From Acarospora socialis (Eukaryota; Ascomycota; Lecanoromycetes; Acarosporales; Acarosporaceae): a DNA stretch of 64,000 nucleotides. Position numbers and translations under genes: made by a program. Of the stretch, positions 11,393 through 24,583 are shown piece by piece (the stretch's first letter is position 1; every line of letters begins with the position of its first letter). The notes beneath the pieces are model-generated. The model did no database searches and had not been told where the DNA came from. It was given only the letters and a program-made list of their open reading frames with translations. The DNA lies in assembly GCA_025617375.2 (NCBI GenBank), contig JAMYGW020000008.1, forward strand, positions 1,364,001 through 1,428,000. Reading direction: 5' to 3'.

Positions 11393-12730
11393 CTATCTAA
11401 ATCGAAGGATGTCTTTAAAATTGTCCCAGAAGCCAAGGTCGTATATATTGTGCACTTCTTCGAGGTTCCTGACGCTCACCCAGCCGTTCTCGTCGTTGAG
11501 AGGGTCGGTGGCTAGTGATGATGAGATTGCGGCTCTCTGCTCATCTGCTTCCGAGCTTGGACGCCCTCCATGCTCTCGTCTTACCAGGATCTGGTCACTT
11601 CCCAGGGGCCAAGCGATCTTTGGCTCTGTCTCGGGGTTGGTGGACCTTTCTCCTGCGCCCCTCGAACGTCTTCGCCCTTTGAAGACGATGCCATCTACAA
11701 TGTCATCTCTCCAATCCGCCCATTTATGGCTTTCGTTCGTAGTCATCCCGGCCCAGATCAGATAGACATGGTAGAGGAAGAGACCCCAAGCCAGGGGCGC
11801 TGTCATGAAAGCTAGCATTGTCACACTTCCGATTCGAATGTCTTCAGTAAAGGCCAAGGCCCATAACTGGAAGTAGGTCGACCAGTCTTTCCCCACACTC
11901 CAGTGACTTCTCGAAGCCATGCCTTGTGATCGTCTCAGTGTCGTCTCTTGCAATGTCTTGGTCAGGATCGTATGCCCGAGATACACGCCGTAGGTGAGTA
12001 ATATCGACAAGGAGAACAACAAGGCGACGAAATAGCCGTAATTGCCTCTTCCAAGACAGTTGTTTACCCAGACGCAGTGGTGGTCATGCTTCGCAACACA
12101 AGCTTTGCAAATGCTGCAGTGCTTACTTCGTGCAGGTTTCAGAAATCGACAAGTGCGGCAGACTTGGCCGGGAAAGAACAGAGCCCAATCGTACGGGTAG
12201 TGTAACATGTTCGCCCGATGATTCTCAGGAGTAATGATCGAAGAGGATGAGGTTACGGTGGCGTAAGTCAAGAAGTATGGCAGGCTCACGATTAGGGGCA
12301 AGAACCAGCGATGGACAAGGCTCAGTTGTGACCATGCTGGAGGAATGAATACTACTTCTGAGACGCTCAGAAGGGCGAGGAAAAAGACCTATATCGGGAT
12401 GTTATCATATGAGAGCGCTACCCGGAGAAGAGTGACGTACCAGAACGAGGGGGTGCTTCTCATTCATCAAGTAATTACCTGTATATGCGAGTGAGGATGT
12501 TAAGCGCCCACCTGTGATTCTTCTGTCGGCATTGTTGAGAGCGCTTGGTAGATGTATCCAAAATAATCGGTTTAGGAACCCTATGGGGGTCTTTCTGTAT
12601 TGATTCAGCATTATTCTGTAAAGAGTCAAACATCATCATACCGAAAAGCAGGTAGACGGCCGAAGAGCGCAACAAAGGTGATGAAAGATAATGCGAGCAC
12701 TGCTGTCGCTATCTTCTTAATCAACGTCAT
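11393..12730 (-). CDS. SWF1: DHHC palmitoyltransferase, SWF1 type
   Basis: Three exons, 12730-12642, 12594-12441 and 12388-11393, give 412 residues. The zinc-binding DHHC cysteine-rich domain runs from about 158 to 205. It contains CRTCRFLKPARSKHC, then DHHC at 183-186 and the conserved WVNNC. The hydrophobic N-terminus and segments around 80-125, 205-225 and 255-280 fit a four-helix membrane enzyme. The N-terminal stretch GRLPAFRKTPIGFLNRL... and the early position of the DHHC box match SWF1 rather than the PFA or ERF2 groups. SWF1 attaches palmitate to cysteines next to the membrane anchors of SNAREs and related proteins in the ER. Introns are 47 and 52 bases. It is divergent from Rap1 across only 312 bases, so the two probably share a promoter region. 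Confidence 0.88.
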
Positions 12731-13042
12731 TCTGCTAAGGTCAACATGAGCGTGTACGTATTAAGAGGCTCCCTTTCAGGACGTTGTTGCTCAAGAAGCT
12801 CTCAGGATCCTGGGCTGCAGATCAAAGTGTGATCATAATCCAGGTGGTACGAGTAAGCTCCATATCGACGGATCAGCAACTGGTTCCTGATCGCCCTATA
12901 AGGCTGAATCACAAGCACGTGCTTAGGTGCTTGGACCGCGTCCCCGCAAACTTTAACTTACCGACGCGACTGATCGCGACAGTAGACTCACTGATGTCGC
13001 TTTTCTGACCACCATAATCAAGTAGAACGGTGTTTCTACAAG

Positions 13043-15297
13043 ATGGCTCGTGTGGTTTATACAGAAGTCAATGGCCAGAATGAGCTGAAAGGCAGCCTCT
13101 TCGAAGGTCAGAAGTTATGGTTCTCGCAAAAGGTCCCGCAAAGGAAGTGGTTCATGGAACAAGTGGAGGTGAGTGCCGCTAGCTCACTCACAATTCAAAT
13201 TACTCTGTGCAACCCTGACTTGTGTTCCCTTCAAAGAGCAATGGAGGTGTTGTAGTTCCGTTGGAGAAGCAGGCAGACCTTAAGCTGGTTGATCACAAAA
13301 GAAAAGATCTGCCTCCTGACACGTAAGACAGCACCTTATTCTACATAAAATGGGCGTTTTCATCAATTTCATAGATACTCATACCAATACGTTGAATTTT
13401 CGATTCGCAAAGGCCAGCTAGAAGAGTTGAAAGATCATGCCGCTGGTCCGCCCGCAGGTACAATACGAAGCGTTGGATCCACCACAATGCCAGCCAAAGG
13501 CACCCGAAACTACTATACTAGGGAAGACGATCAGGCACTCTGGGATTGGATAACTACTCACGAGCGAAAACGAGGATATATACAAGGCAATGAGATCTAC
13601 AAACAGCTGGAGGAAGTGGTAAGGAAGCTCGATGCTGGACGGACTGGACACTGGCTGAAAAGACAGAACCCGCGACATCCGTGGCAGTCATGGCGCGACC
13701 GATGGATTAAAACACTCAGCTCAAGACCGCGGCCGACACAAAAACCAGAAGACTCATCTCTCACACCAACATCGGGTACGGAGCGTAGGATGAAAGATGA
13801 ACCAGCACGCACACAGGCTATTGTAACCAGCAATCATACGAAGCACAAAGTTAAATTTACAAAGGATGATGCTATAGCTCTCCTTGAGCACGCAGAGGAT
13901 ATACTTGACATTGAGACTAATCGATCCCAAGACGCTTGGGAAGCATGGGCAAAAGCGGTTGGTCTTTCTTAGTTCTCAGTTCTCGCGGCCGTATCGTACG
14001 GCTGTATTGGCAGGGCTAATAATTGTAGAATCCGGAGCACAGTGCAAGACAATGGCAGGACTTTTTCGAGGAACGTGTCCGACCCATCTACGAAAAGGAG
14101 GTCAAGAAGTCGACGAGACAGCAAGTCAAGAATGTAAAGCACAACTCAGTCTCAGGTCCCCAATCAAACCTGACCCCGAGAAAGTCGCGGGGAGAGACAT
14201 CTTTGATGGTTTCGCCTCTTCCCTCTAGAACGAAGAAAGCGACAAGTCCTGAACTCGAGTTACAATCCCCTAGCCTTCGGCTCACGCGGCCGGCAAATTC
14301 GCAGTCTCCAGAAGATCATGACCAACCTGGAGACCTTCGGTCCACGTCTTTTAGCTATGACGGGAAGGGTTCCACCATTGGGGCTATATCACCAAAAAGA
14401 AAACGAGACAGCGTCGAAGAAGTAGCGAGTAGTTCCCCGTTGAAGCCCGACACACCAGCACTCAACAAGCGCCCACGCTATAAGGAGACAGACGAGCAAA
14501 TCAGGGAAATACCATCAACTCCCGAACGAGGACCAACCTCCATCTCAATCAACTCGCCATCTCTGAATTACAATTTGGACGAAGTGGTAGACCTCGAAGA
14601 CGAGGATGACGTCCTCGGCTTGCCAGCCTCCCAATCCCTCTCCGAGCCAGACCGCTCGGTTCAGACAACTACAAGTCATCCAGAACCCTCTTTGACTCTC
14701 GACTACGACCTCCCTTCCCCGGAAGGTGGCTGGGACAATAACGACGTCCTCCCAGCACTATTACCCAATCATTCCAAAACGCAACAACGACAAGGTGCAA
14801 CCGCAGACACACAACACCTCCTCACAGCCCAGACACAGATCCCCGACTTCACCGTCCCCGAACCAGATGGCGGCTGGGACACACTACTTGGATCGTCCTC
14901 CTCGCCCACCTCCCCGTCGCAATCCCACCCAGCTCCCACAACCACAATCTCCACTGCAGTCGCGGTCCCAAAATCAGACGATCAGACGAATTCGAACTCC
15001 GACACCACCGAACTAAGAGCCTGGATCGAGACACACCTCCAACGAAACATTCCCTCGCACCTCATCACACAAGCCCTCAAATCAACAACCATGGACCCTA
15101 TCCTCGCGAAAGTCGTCCTAGACCTTCTTGTCCAGGGAAGAGGGATCCCGAGCGACGTGGCCGGCGTATGGACGGAACAGGACGACGAGGACTTGAGAGG
15201 CAATGATGGGAGGAGGGTCAAGCGGGTGACGGAAAAACACGGGACAGAGGCGTTTGAAGAGAGGTGGGAGTTCTTGGAAGAGTGGGATGGGGTTTGA
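13043..15297 (+). CDS. RAP1: telomere protein Rap1 (BRCT, Myb, RCT)
   Basis: Four exons, 13043-13168, 13237-13322, 13375-13957 and 14029-15297, give 687 residues. The N-terminus (FEGQKLWFSQKVPQR...) is a BRCT-like fold. The first Myb domain starts at YYTREDD (about 117) and runs to WIKTLS (about 185). A second Myb-like unit spans FTKDDAIALLEHA through HSARQWQDFFEERVRP, interrupted by intron 3. A long Ser/Pro/Asp-rich linker follows. The last 100 residues (ELRAWIETHL... DEDLRGNDGRRVKRVTEKHG... RWEFL) match the Rap1 C-terminal protein-interaction domain. Rap1 binds shelterin partners or telomeric DNA and protects chromosome ends. The intron 3 donor is a weak GTTGGT at 13958, but the frame is exact across it and ctaat at 14016-14020 is a good branch site. 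Confidence 0.9.
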
Positions 15298-16608
15298 TGC
15301 TGCACATATGTTCCCCACCTTTGTTCTCTTCTCGCCATATACCCCAAACCCACCTCACAACGCTCATGCTCAATCGTTCCGTCCATAGCACCACCCTTGC
15401 GACCGATCAGCCAGCCGTCTGGATTGCGGTCTCGAGACAATGGTGTTCTGGAAGCTTACGAAGGACGAGAGGGTCCAGAACCGTCGGGATTGACTTTGCT
15501 GGTGGCTTTGAACGGAAGACGATAAATCTGGGAACACCGGGAACGGAACTAAGTTTAGGGCTGCGTTGGATTTGAAAGGTGTAGAGAAGAGCGGTACCTT
15601 GGGCTCTTGGTATGTTGATCGAACAGATCAAGAGCATTGGACGCTCCCTTGGCCCACTACCGCGTTAGGCCTTGTTGGATTTTTTCTGTTTTGTGCTGTG
15701 GGTTGTGGTTATGCAAATGGTGTTGGAGGGAGCGGGTGTATTCTGCTGTTGCGGTTGCGGATGGTGGGGAAGTGGATGTGTTTGGTGGTGGGTGGGTTCT
15801 GGGGATTTCGAGGACTTCGTTGTATTGCTCAAGGGTTAGCCAAAGGCCTTTGAAATACCTATCCTTAACGCACTTTCCCAATCTATCACTCCACTCACTG
15901 AGGACACCCTCATCAATCCAAGCTTTGCATATCTTCATAGCAAGTTCCTTTAACAGTAAGCATTGCATGATGAGTTATATAACTCTATTGTTGAAAGGAC
16001 CTTCGAATACACTATATGTCGGGTATTGAGGGTGTTGGATCGGTAGGCAGTCATGTCCATTGAAAAGCAACTTCATTGAAGCTCTGTGCAACCATAACAC
16101 TCATCGGTAAGCGTACCTGGTCGAAACATTGGTCTTGCCCCAACCTCGCCTCCGCAGGGGACCTGTCCCTGAAATCGAGCGCCTATGCCTCAGTAATTCT
16201 TTATTAGGGCGTGGTATTATGTTACAGATAACGCCTCTGCACAAAGATCTCTAATTGTTGTTGTTTGCTGTTTGACGTCTAGGACATCCTATTGACCTTT
16301 GACCTATACCTTGTTCTGAGCTACGTTGCCTTTCAAGACGCTGTGCCACACAACGCGTCACATAGAGTCTTTGCGGGTCTTTTCTCAAGTCTTAGGTCAC
16401 GTCGCTACCAATAACTACTAATTGGCGTACCTCGAATGTATGTTGCTTACAGAATATTCATGACCTCGCTAGAGGCGTGCTGTTGCCTACCTTAGCAGTA
16501 GCTCTCCAAACCATCAATTGAAAACAAACCTCAACCACATACTTCTCTCATTACATCTCTCCTCATACTCCTCTTCTACTGATTCACTCGTCAGCTGAGC
16601 AACTTGTC
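15298..16608. other. intergenic, 3' of Rap1 and upstream of the F-box gene
   Basis: Apart from the 103-residue ORF on the minus strand, nothing convincing is coded here. The last 150 bases before 16609 are pyrimidine-rich on the + strand, as in many fungal leaders. Confidence 0.45.
15657..15968 (-). CDS. short hypothetical ORF
   Basis: An ATG-started ORF of 103 residues. Its first half (KICKAWIDEGVLSEWSDRLGK) looks like a soluble helical protein. The second half is Thr/Pro/His-rich low complexity. No family is recognised, and no clear upstream exon with a good splice site was found. It may be a relic or a short real gene. Confidence 0.25.
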   Translation of the reverse strand: MQCLLLKELAMKICKAWIDEGVLSEWSDRLGKCVKDRYFKGLWLTLEQYNEVLEIPRTHPPPNTSTSPPSATATAEYTRSLQHHLHNHNPQHKTEKIQQGLTR

Positions 16609-19349
16609 ATGGGGACTCGCGGCTACTGGGTTTACCGCTTTCGAGGTCGATACTATATTTACTACAATCATTGGGACAGGTAAGACAGCGTCCAGCAGTC
16701 ATTGTTGTCAACAGACTTAGATGTGAAAAGCTCATTGCTGACTTACTTCGGTTGATTACAGCTATCCCGAACATCTGGGAGAATGGCTTGCGAAGCAGAT
16801 TCCTGCGGATAAGGAAGAATATCAAAGTACGCTGTCTGCCATACTGTCGCCTAGTTGACCTCACCTTTTGCCGCTCTGTATACTCTTATTGTTCCTTCCG
16901 TCTACTCGCGTACCTGTTGCCTTGAACGTGTTTGAAACTATATTGGCGGCCACTTCCTTCGAGTTCCCCGCCTACTGTGTCTCTATTCCTAAAGCGATTG
17001 TGGTTGACTGAACACCTCGATCTCACCTCACTTACATCAACCTATGCAGAATGGCTAGAGTCGCAACGAGTCCGCTACACGGAAGTCGAGTTAGTCCTGG
17101 AGCGAGACGTTCTTACGGTGACGGACGAGGACTACGCCCCTGATGTGAATGATCTGCAGGATCGTACGGCGAAGAGATGGGAAGCCCGCCTGGATGAGAG
17201 GCTGGAGTATCTGCCTTCTGTTATCACGCTCCCAGAGAATGGTCTTTGGATCGAATGGTATTACACTATTGATCTTGACAACGAGACTTTTGAGGTCGGG
17301 TCCGGGGGTGGCATGATCAAGTATCGTCTGAGTGAGGTGCCAGGAATTGGGATTGGACAGTGGTATAAAGATTTGAAAGGAGAATGGAGTGAAGAAGGGG
17401 CCGATGATGAAGAGGATAAAGAGAGTAAAGATGGTGAAGAGGGCGACGTAAACGAGAGAGAGGAAGTGATGAAAGAGCAGGTAACAAAAAAGGATGCAAC
17501 CAAAGAGGAGGTAACGAAGGACGAAGAAGGACACCAGAAGTTAGTGAAAGGGGTGGAGGAAACGGAAGCGATCAAAGGTGGTAATAACAGAAGGTTCCCA
17601 GAAGCCGGGACACTCGATCACTCACTCCTGGCCGGGTACAAGGAATTGAAAGGAATTCAAGTAAATGCAAAGCGTACCATTGATCTCGACTCCGACTACA
17701 GCCATGACCACATCCTGCGCGCAGTCCTGTTCACACATTTCTGGAACTTTTACGACATCCTCCACCTCGCCGAAGAGTTGGATTGGCGTACTTCGGATTT
17801 TGGTTTCCGCGAGGTAGCTTTCGCCATTATCTGTCTTGCATCAGGCACGTTTGGTCTCCAAGCGCAGACCGACCTTTTAGGCCACCTCGACGAGGGCTAC
17901 TGCTGGAAACTCCAAGCAAGCGGGGGCCACCAAATACTTCCCGCTTTCGCCAAGGGATATCACGCCCCTGGCGTAGAGCCAGGATCTGCGCCCAACAACA
18001 CACTCTATTGGTTCCAAAATGTCGTTATCTGTCTCGATGAGTCTTTGGATCTAGATGATGACTTTGACGTGGCCATCGCTAGAGCGGTGGACTTTGGCCA
18101 ACGGGCTGGCCGAGATATGTTTGACGGCTTGATTATCTCACTGACCAACGTCGTGCTCTTCAGATATGATTCGAAAGCAGGCATGAAATTCTCGGCGCGC
18201 ATCCCTTATGCGGCCAGTGAACCACCCCCAAATCCACCCCCTGAGCAACCCAGCAAACTCGTCCAGACCCTATCCATGATCGGCAACAAAGATAAGCAGA
18301 AAAGGGGCAAGGGCGAAACACCCCTCACGGAAAAGCTCAACAGCGCCGGCTTCAACGCTATGATCCACCTTTTCGACGGTGCCGCTTTACAACGCTTGAA
18401 ACCATCTCCCATCAACACTACAGAACTTCCCCTCGAAATCTGCCACATGATCCTCGAGCTAATCGACGATACAACCTACCATAATTGCTCCCACGTCTCC
18501 CGCAGCTTCCGCGCCTACACGCAGAAGAATCTCCGCCTACGCGGCCACGTGATCCGCAAATACCTCGCGCCCAATACATTCAAGATCTCCGATACCGTCA
18601 CGGGCACCGACATCAGCAGCACTCCCGAAAGCGTTTGGTACCGCCACGACAGCGACCGCATGGCCAAAGTCTCCAACCCAACCTGGTTTCCTGTTCTCTC
18701 CGACCCTTCCTCCAAAAAGAAATCAAGACTCAGCATCCTCGAAAGCAACGGTCTCCTCTTCCGCGGCCTCTCTCCACCCCCGCTGTCCATAGCCTCCCAG
18801 CCAAGAACACACCTGCTTCGAAACCGCGAGCTCACGGACCCGTACATGTTCGGCGACCCGGGCCAGTCCCTCGATCGCTTCACCACCGCTCGCCAGACAT
18901 GTGACGCGTGGGATCGGTTGCTGGGACGTATCTGTGGAATCGGGCAGAGTTGCCAGGTCAGGACGGAAGCGCACCTTTTCAAACTCCCGCCGAACACGCA
19001 CGTCATATCCGTGCAAAAATTGCACAGGCGAACGACGTCGTCGAAATTCATCACGGCGGCTGTGCTGTGGGTTCGGAAACCGGCTGATTTGGAGGTGCAG
19101 GGGAGGTATGAGCTTGCGTTGAGAGATGCGAAGGAGCATTTACAGAGGGAGTACGCGGAAGACGAGGTCGTGGTGGGTGTGGTGTTTGGGCATTCGGTTA
19201 GGTACTTTGATTGGGTGGTTGGGGAGGGGGAGGGGAGGTTGGTGGAGAGGGATGGAGGGAAGATGTACAAGATTGCGGACGATGAGGAGAGAGAGCAGGC
19301 GTTGAGGGTTTTTCGGGATATTGCTGAGTCTGCTCAGAAGAGGTCGTAG
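16609..19349 (+). CDS. large F-box protein with conserved fungal N-terminal domain
   Basis: Three exons, 16609-16679, 16762-16826 and 17050-19349, give 811 residues. The N-terminus (MGTRGYWVYRFRGRYYIYYN... DSYPEHLGEWLAKQIP) matches a conserved domain seen in many uncharacterised filamentous-fungal proteins. A highly charged Lys/Glu insert lies at about 155-215 (KESKDGEEGDVNEREEV). An F-box-like stretch, LPLEICHMILELIDDTTYH, lies at about 505-525 and is followed by the typical CSHVSRSFRAY. F-box proteins recruit substrates to SCF ubiquitin ligases; whether this one does is inference. Starting at 16609 is strongly supported because the conserved motif begins at the initiator Met. Intron 2 is long for this window (223 bases) but ends in a good branch site and cag. 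Confidence 0.72.
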
Positions 19350-20222
19350 GGGTGTGGTGGCGAAGGAAGGTTTACACTTCATGACCATGACGTGCTCGGT
19401 CGTGGTGAAGGAGCGGAGGGACGTGGGAGTCTTGCTTCCCTTGTTAGCATTGGGTGATAGTAAGCTCGAAGCATAGGACCTGTATCAGGCTCTAATTACA
19501 TCGAGAATAGACACGTTTCTACGGGAATGTCAACAATGAACCTTTTTGCTTCGTGCGATGAGGTAAGGGACCCATATCTCTCACCCCACATCACCTTCAT
19601 ACTTCAGCTGTCAGACACCACGCCAAGCCCTGGTATGTCCCTCTTATCCCAACACCATCATGTGAACCATATCATCCAGACCCTCAACAACTTTCTTTAC
19701 CTTTCTCATAGCAAGAAATCTGCGCCCAAATCCTCACCTTCCACAACCCTTCCCGGAAACCAACCAGCCTGCCGAACCGCCAAAATGAAACGTCCTCCTT
19801 CCGTGACTTACCTGCCTACCTACCTATTTCACAGCATGACAAAACAGGCACCAACATCTAGCAACTACCCATCCTCGCACCGCACCGCGGCCCGACCAAA
19901 CACTTTCTCGATACTGCCGTTGCCGTTGCCCGCTTCTGCAACCCATCTCAACCAACCCGATACAGCCAAAGACGCCTGAGGCCATATATAGGACACTTTG
20001 GCAGCACCTGTTCATGTACACCAACTTAGAGGTTGGCCAGTTTTTTTTATTGTGCACCTTTCACTTTCAGGCATTCTCTACCGTCATGCCACAAAGTCAT
20101 CAAACATGTAGCAGATATAAACAACCTAACTCCCAGGATTGAGGGCATATATTTACACCCTACCTGAAGTCTCCATTCCCGCAATCTAGAACACTCAAGC
20201 GCAACACCAGCCCACCACAATA
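19350..20222. other. intergenic, between convergent genes
   Basis: 3' space of the F-box gene (+) and the DUF3433 gene (-). An ORF at 19527-19979 is Ser/Thr/Pro-rich without a family. A T8 run lies near 20041-20048. Nothing else is seen. Confidence 0.45.
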
Positions 20223-23200
20223 CTATGACTCCGTATGTAATCTGTACCGCCTCGGCGCATCCGGCGCATCCCCATCCCCATCCCCGTCCCCACTATTCCC
20301 ATATCCGATATAATACCGATGCCCCAGCCTTCTCAAATGCTTCTCACGCTGCGAAGTAGAAAAACCGGAGGTGCCTTTCACATCCTCCAGCGCCTCACTG
20401 CCATGCACGAACGCCAAAGTGGCGCCGAGAGTGATGGGCACGAAGGGGAGGTCCTTGTCCATCGGCCAAGCGTAAACGGCAACGATGGTGAAGAGGAAGA
20501 TGCCGAGGATGACGGCCGAGACTATGAAGCTGGTGGGGGAGACGAGGACGCGGCGAAGCGTGATCGTCGACTGGCCGGACATGGGCGAGGAGGAATTGGT
20601 CGGGCCTAGACTCATCATGACCGGGAGAGTGCTGTTCGCGTCTAGTGCCAGGTATTCGACGAAGAGTCTGCGGTAGATGCTGCCAAGTTCGTCGGCGATT
20701 GCGGAAGTTGGGGGCAGGGAGGTGCCGTTCCATTTGCTGGTGTCGAGCTGTGAAGTTGTGTTTAAGCTGGCGAGGATCAGCGCCCAGTTGGTAGCAGCGT
20801 AGCTTTCAAAGGGCCTTCGATCTAAGTAGCGTGCGCCGTTGCCTTGAGGATAGTTGTCTGGGAAAAAGGAATTGGCGATTTGAAGTTCGGAGTTGATTTT
20901 CTTCATCCAAGCTGTCGTTGTAGAGCTATTGGGAGCTTCGGTGAGACTGTTGATCAGAACAGCTTCCTGAACCACCCCTGAAGGAGTCACTGTTACGTTG
21001 AAGTTCCCAAACTTCACGATCGACTTGCAGAGTAGACTCTGAGTTTTCCAGCCATCAAGGGTGGTGGAATTCCGAGCGTCGAAGGATAAGTTTGCGCTGA
21101 TAGCCACGACTGGGAAAGAATTTGCGCAATTGTGGCTAGGGTCTCCCCAAGGAGTATAGTCCTCCATTAGTGTCCAGTCTGGCCATGCAAAGAGTGCTTT
21201 CAGCTGTGACTTTGGATGCGTAAAATTGGCCAATACAGTTGTATTGATTCCGCCAAGAGCACTCATGCACACCCCTCCTGGCAAAGGAGTAGCGGAGTTG
21301 ACTGGCAAAGAGCCATTAGGTGTATTTACAACGTTGATTGCCACCGTCCAATAAGATCCAGCACTGGTGATTTGAGTCCCAGTGGTGATGCCGGGTTTGC
21401 CGCTATTGAATTCAAACGGAATTGGCTGACAATCCAAGTCTGCGCCGATACCAAGTGTTGTAGCTTTGTACCGGTCTGAACTATTTCTGGGATAGTTGGG
21501 GTCACTGAGCTGAAAAGGTCGGAAATAGTAGTCTCCGTTGGTCCAACTGGTAGCGCTTGTGTTCAGAGCCAGTTGGCTGTAGACCGTATAGAATGGCCCA
21601 TACCCGTCATTGATTGATCGGTTTTGAAACTCTGTGTAAGGCGTCGGGACATAGTCTGTAGTGCGAGGTGCGCGGACATAGGTTTCTTGAAAAAGAGAAC
21701 TCAGCATGACAGCAAGTACATTTGACAGTATGATGCAGACTGAAACGGCAGCAAGTCGCCAATGGCGTGATCTCAGTACTCGAGGCAATGACAGCCCAGG
21801 AGGCAGCCCAGACACTTTTGATGAGATGGTTTGAGCTGAGTCCCTGGATTTTAGAACCATTACGTTCAGTGGTGCGACGACGGCAATGTACTTTGCTAGT
21901 GTGATCCAGAATGGACCTATAAGTGTTCCGATAATAATTGGAAGATACGAGAACAAGAGTTGAAAGGCGATTGCATTGTTCGTAACAGGATCGAGACCTA
22001 GAGCAGATCAGTATTGATAGAAATGAGATGAGACATGGAGAGCAGAACCCACCATGTGAGGAAGAGCTTATTGAATACAGAACACTTCCACAGACTAGGA
22101 GTGCTACCAACACGAGGGCCATCGACACTCCCGTGAAAAGACGAAGCTCCAAAGGTCGCTTAAATGCCCTTTCCTGTTGCGCAAATGAATCTGCAAACAT
22201 ATCTATTGATGACTTCAAGACAACAGGAGCTTGCTCTGGCAAGCTAGCTTTCGGTTCAGTTGCTGAAGGCCCATTTTCTTTGTGCATGTAGCTTTCTAAT
22301 CGGATGCTGCCATCTTCATTTGAATTCAGTGAGAAGAAGACTCCGTCGTTCAAAAACCCATCAACAGAGTTGTATCCACGACCATCTGATGAAGCTAAGC
22401 CAGTCAAGAGACTGCCGCTGTCGGCCATCAAGCTCATGGTTGACCCAAGAGAATCAGGGTCGCTTGAAATGTTACTTGGTTGTCGGTCATGGTGAGAAAA
22501 GTATAGTATAATGCAGCCGCAGATGACTAGGGCACCAAGTGCACCCTCTAACAACCTAGATAACACTGGATCAATAATCATTGCCAGGTTAGTAAACTGT
22601 CGACTTCCAGTCGCAATTTGAGATCCATTGTTGAAACTGGGAGTCTGTAGGACGTTCTGCATTGCAAAGGCAAACAGATTGTTAAGACTGCTATTCAGCG
22701 AAGTGCTCAAGTCTGGGGTTTTATTATCCAACAGCGCCGCATAATCACTGTGTGCGTTCACAAATGCCCAAGGAGCCAGATTGCTCAAGGGAGAACCGTC
22801 AGACCAGATGCGAGCATGTATGGTAGATTCTATTCCCCGATATAGTGCCGTGGCGTTGAAGAAGTTTGTCGGTACCGGTAAGCTATTTAACGGATTGATG
22901 TCTCCTATTGGCGTCGTTGGTCCCTCGGAAATTCCGTTGACCCACAGATTACTCAATCGAGTGGAGTTAAAATGTAGAGGCTGTTTCGGTGTAGTCATCG
23001 TCCAATTCCTGATCGTAGACCGATTGCCTTCCCATGATGTTGTGACGTCTACTGGCGCCGACCAATATGCCGGTTTACAGAACATGGGATGAGCCGAGGA
23101 AGGGAGTATATGGTTCGCGGAACCATAATTGGTGGAATACTGCAATAGTATGAAATAGAACTCGAGAGGTGCTGAAATTGGGTCCGAATGCAGAAGTCTT

Positions 23201-24283
23201 CCGGTAGTCGAATCTTTGTGGGCTGGGTAAAGGCTTGACGTTAGATTGAAAGCGTAAACCCATGGCCCGTAGCGACCCTCGCTGACACTCCGACTTGGGA
23301 TTGGTTCCGGGAAGTCAGCTAGCCAACTTTTTCCATCTCCTACATAAAGTTCTCGGGATGCTGATGAGTTTGCTGTTGACTGATTTACCAACATCGCAAG
23401 GTTGCAGTCCAACGTACCCCAATACATAGTAGTCGGGACTGTCCAATTTTCTCCGTCCTCAGGAACAAAGTCGGTTGGTTGGAAAGGGGCAACTGCGAAT
23501 GTTTCCGTCATCATTTCTGGCATCGATGCATTGAGGAAGTTCCAAGCAAAGGCGGGATAAGTAAAGCTGGACGTCGTGTTGGCAATGCGAGAAGCGTCAA
23601 ACGATGCGGTGGTCTGGAACAGGTGATTGGATGATAAGGTGATCAATTTGATGTTCAGCACCGAGCCAAGAAGAGGAGTCACCGCTAAAACAACAACCAG
23701 AGTAGAGAGCGACGAGCCAAGCACCACCCAGTGGCTAAACGCAAAGTCAACTATTGTATTCTTACAGGAGAACCGGTGTACTAACCGCTTCTTGAAGGAC
23801 ACAAAGGGAGCAACAAAAGCATTCATCGTAGGATAATCTATTTGGAGCGAGTCGCCTGCCGGCGCGCCGACACCACCACCCTTCGACATCTGAAAGTAGG
23901 GCTCCAGTCGCTTCGCATCGTGATCAAGCTATTTCCAAAGGTTAATGGTGGGTCAAGCCAATTACTCGTTCGGCAGAACAGGTCGGAAGCCATAAACCTA
24001 CCCAGGTCCAAGCAACACCATAGATGACAGACAACAGTGTTGGCAGGTACAGATAAACGAAATTCGCCCCCACTGAAAAGTCACCGGAACCGTCCCGCGG
24101 TCGGAGCACCAAGGCATGACTGGGACCGGATTTCTGCACTACAGCTTCGATTGAGATAATGCAAAGAGCAGTAGTAACAATGAGCGAGATCTGGAATGCA
24201 GGCCTGAGAGGAAATGGCTTCCAGTGCCTAGCATGATTCACACTCGGCGAGGGCTTGTGCATCAGCGGCTGGGTCGAAGCCAT
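20223..24283 (-). CDS. tandem DUF3433 membrane protein
   Basis: Three exons, 24283-24002, 23928-22053 and 21997-20223, give 1310 residues. The start is the ATG at 24283 (MASTQPLMHKPSPSV); the open frame reaches a TTG further upstream, which is rejected. A cytoplasmic tail leads to PLRPAFQISLIV, a first membrane helix. The YGVAWTW/LDHDAKRLEPYFQMSKG stretch formed across intron 1 is a signature of the DUF3433 family. The pattern of helix, basic loop, helix and a large Asn-rich extracellular part with many N-x-S/T sites occurs twice. The second unit begins near FSYLPIIIGTLIGPFWI, right after intron 2, with membrane helices near LAAVSVCIILSNVLAVML and close to the C-terminus. Function is unknown; it is probably a large glycosylated plasma-membrane or wall-facing protein. 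Confidence 0.82.
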
Positions 24284-24583
24284 GGAGTAGAGCGAGCAGT
24301 CATGGAAAGAGGTGAAGGAGTGATGAAAGAACAATGCGGACAGGACAGTTAACTAAAGAAACAGAAGTACAACCGGTACGTGGTGAGGCTGACTCCGGAA
24401 GGGGCAGGATGTTTATTTATAGTGTAAGTCTGCGGCACAATTAGGCAGCAAACAGACAGCAAGGCAGAAACTCAGGTATAAAGATAGTATACATCTCCAG
24501 TGACTACATAGCAAGAAGACGCCTACCAAAGTGGTACCTAGTAATGTCCAATGACCGTTGTTTAATCACAAAAAAAAAGTAGG

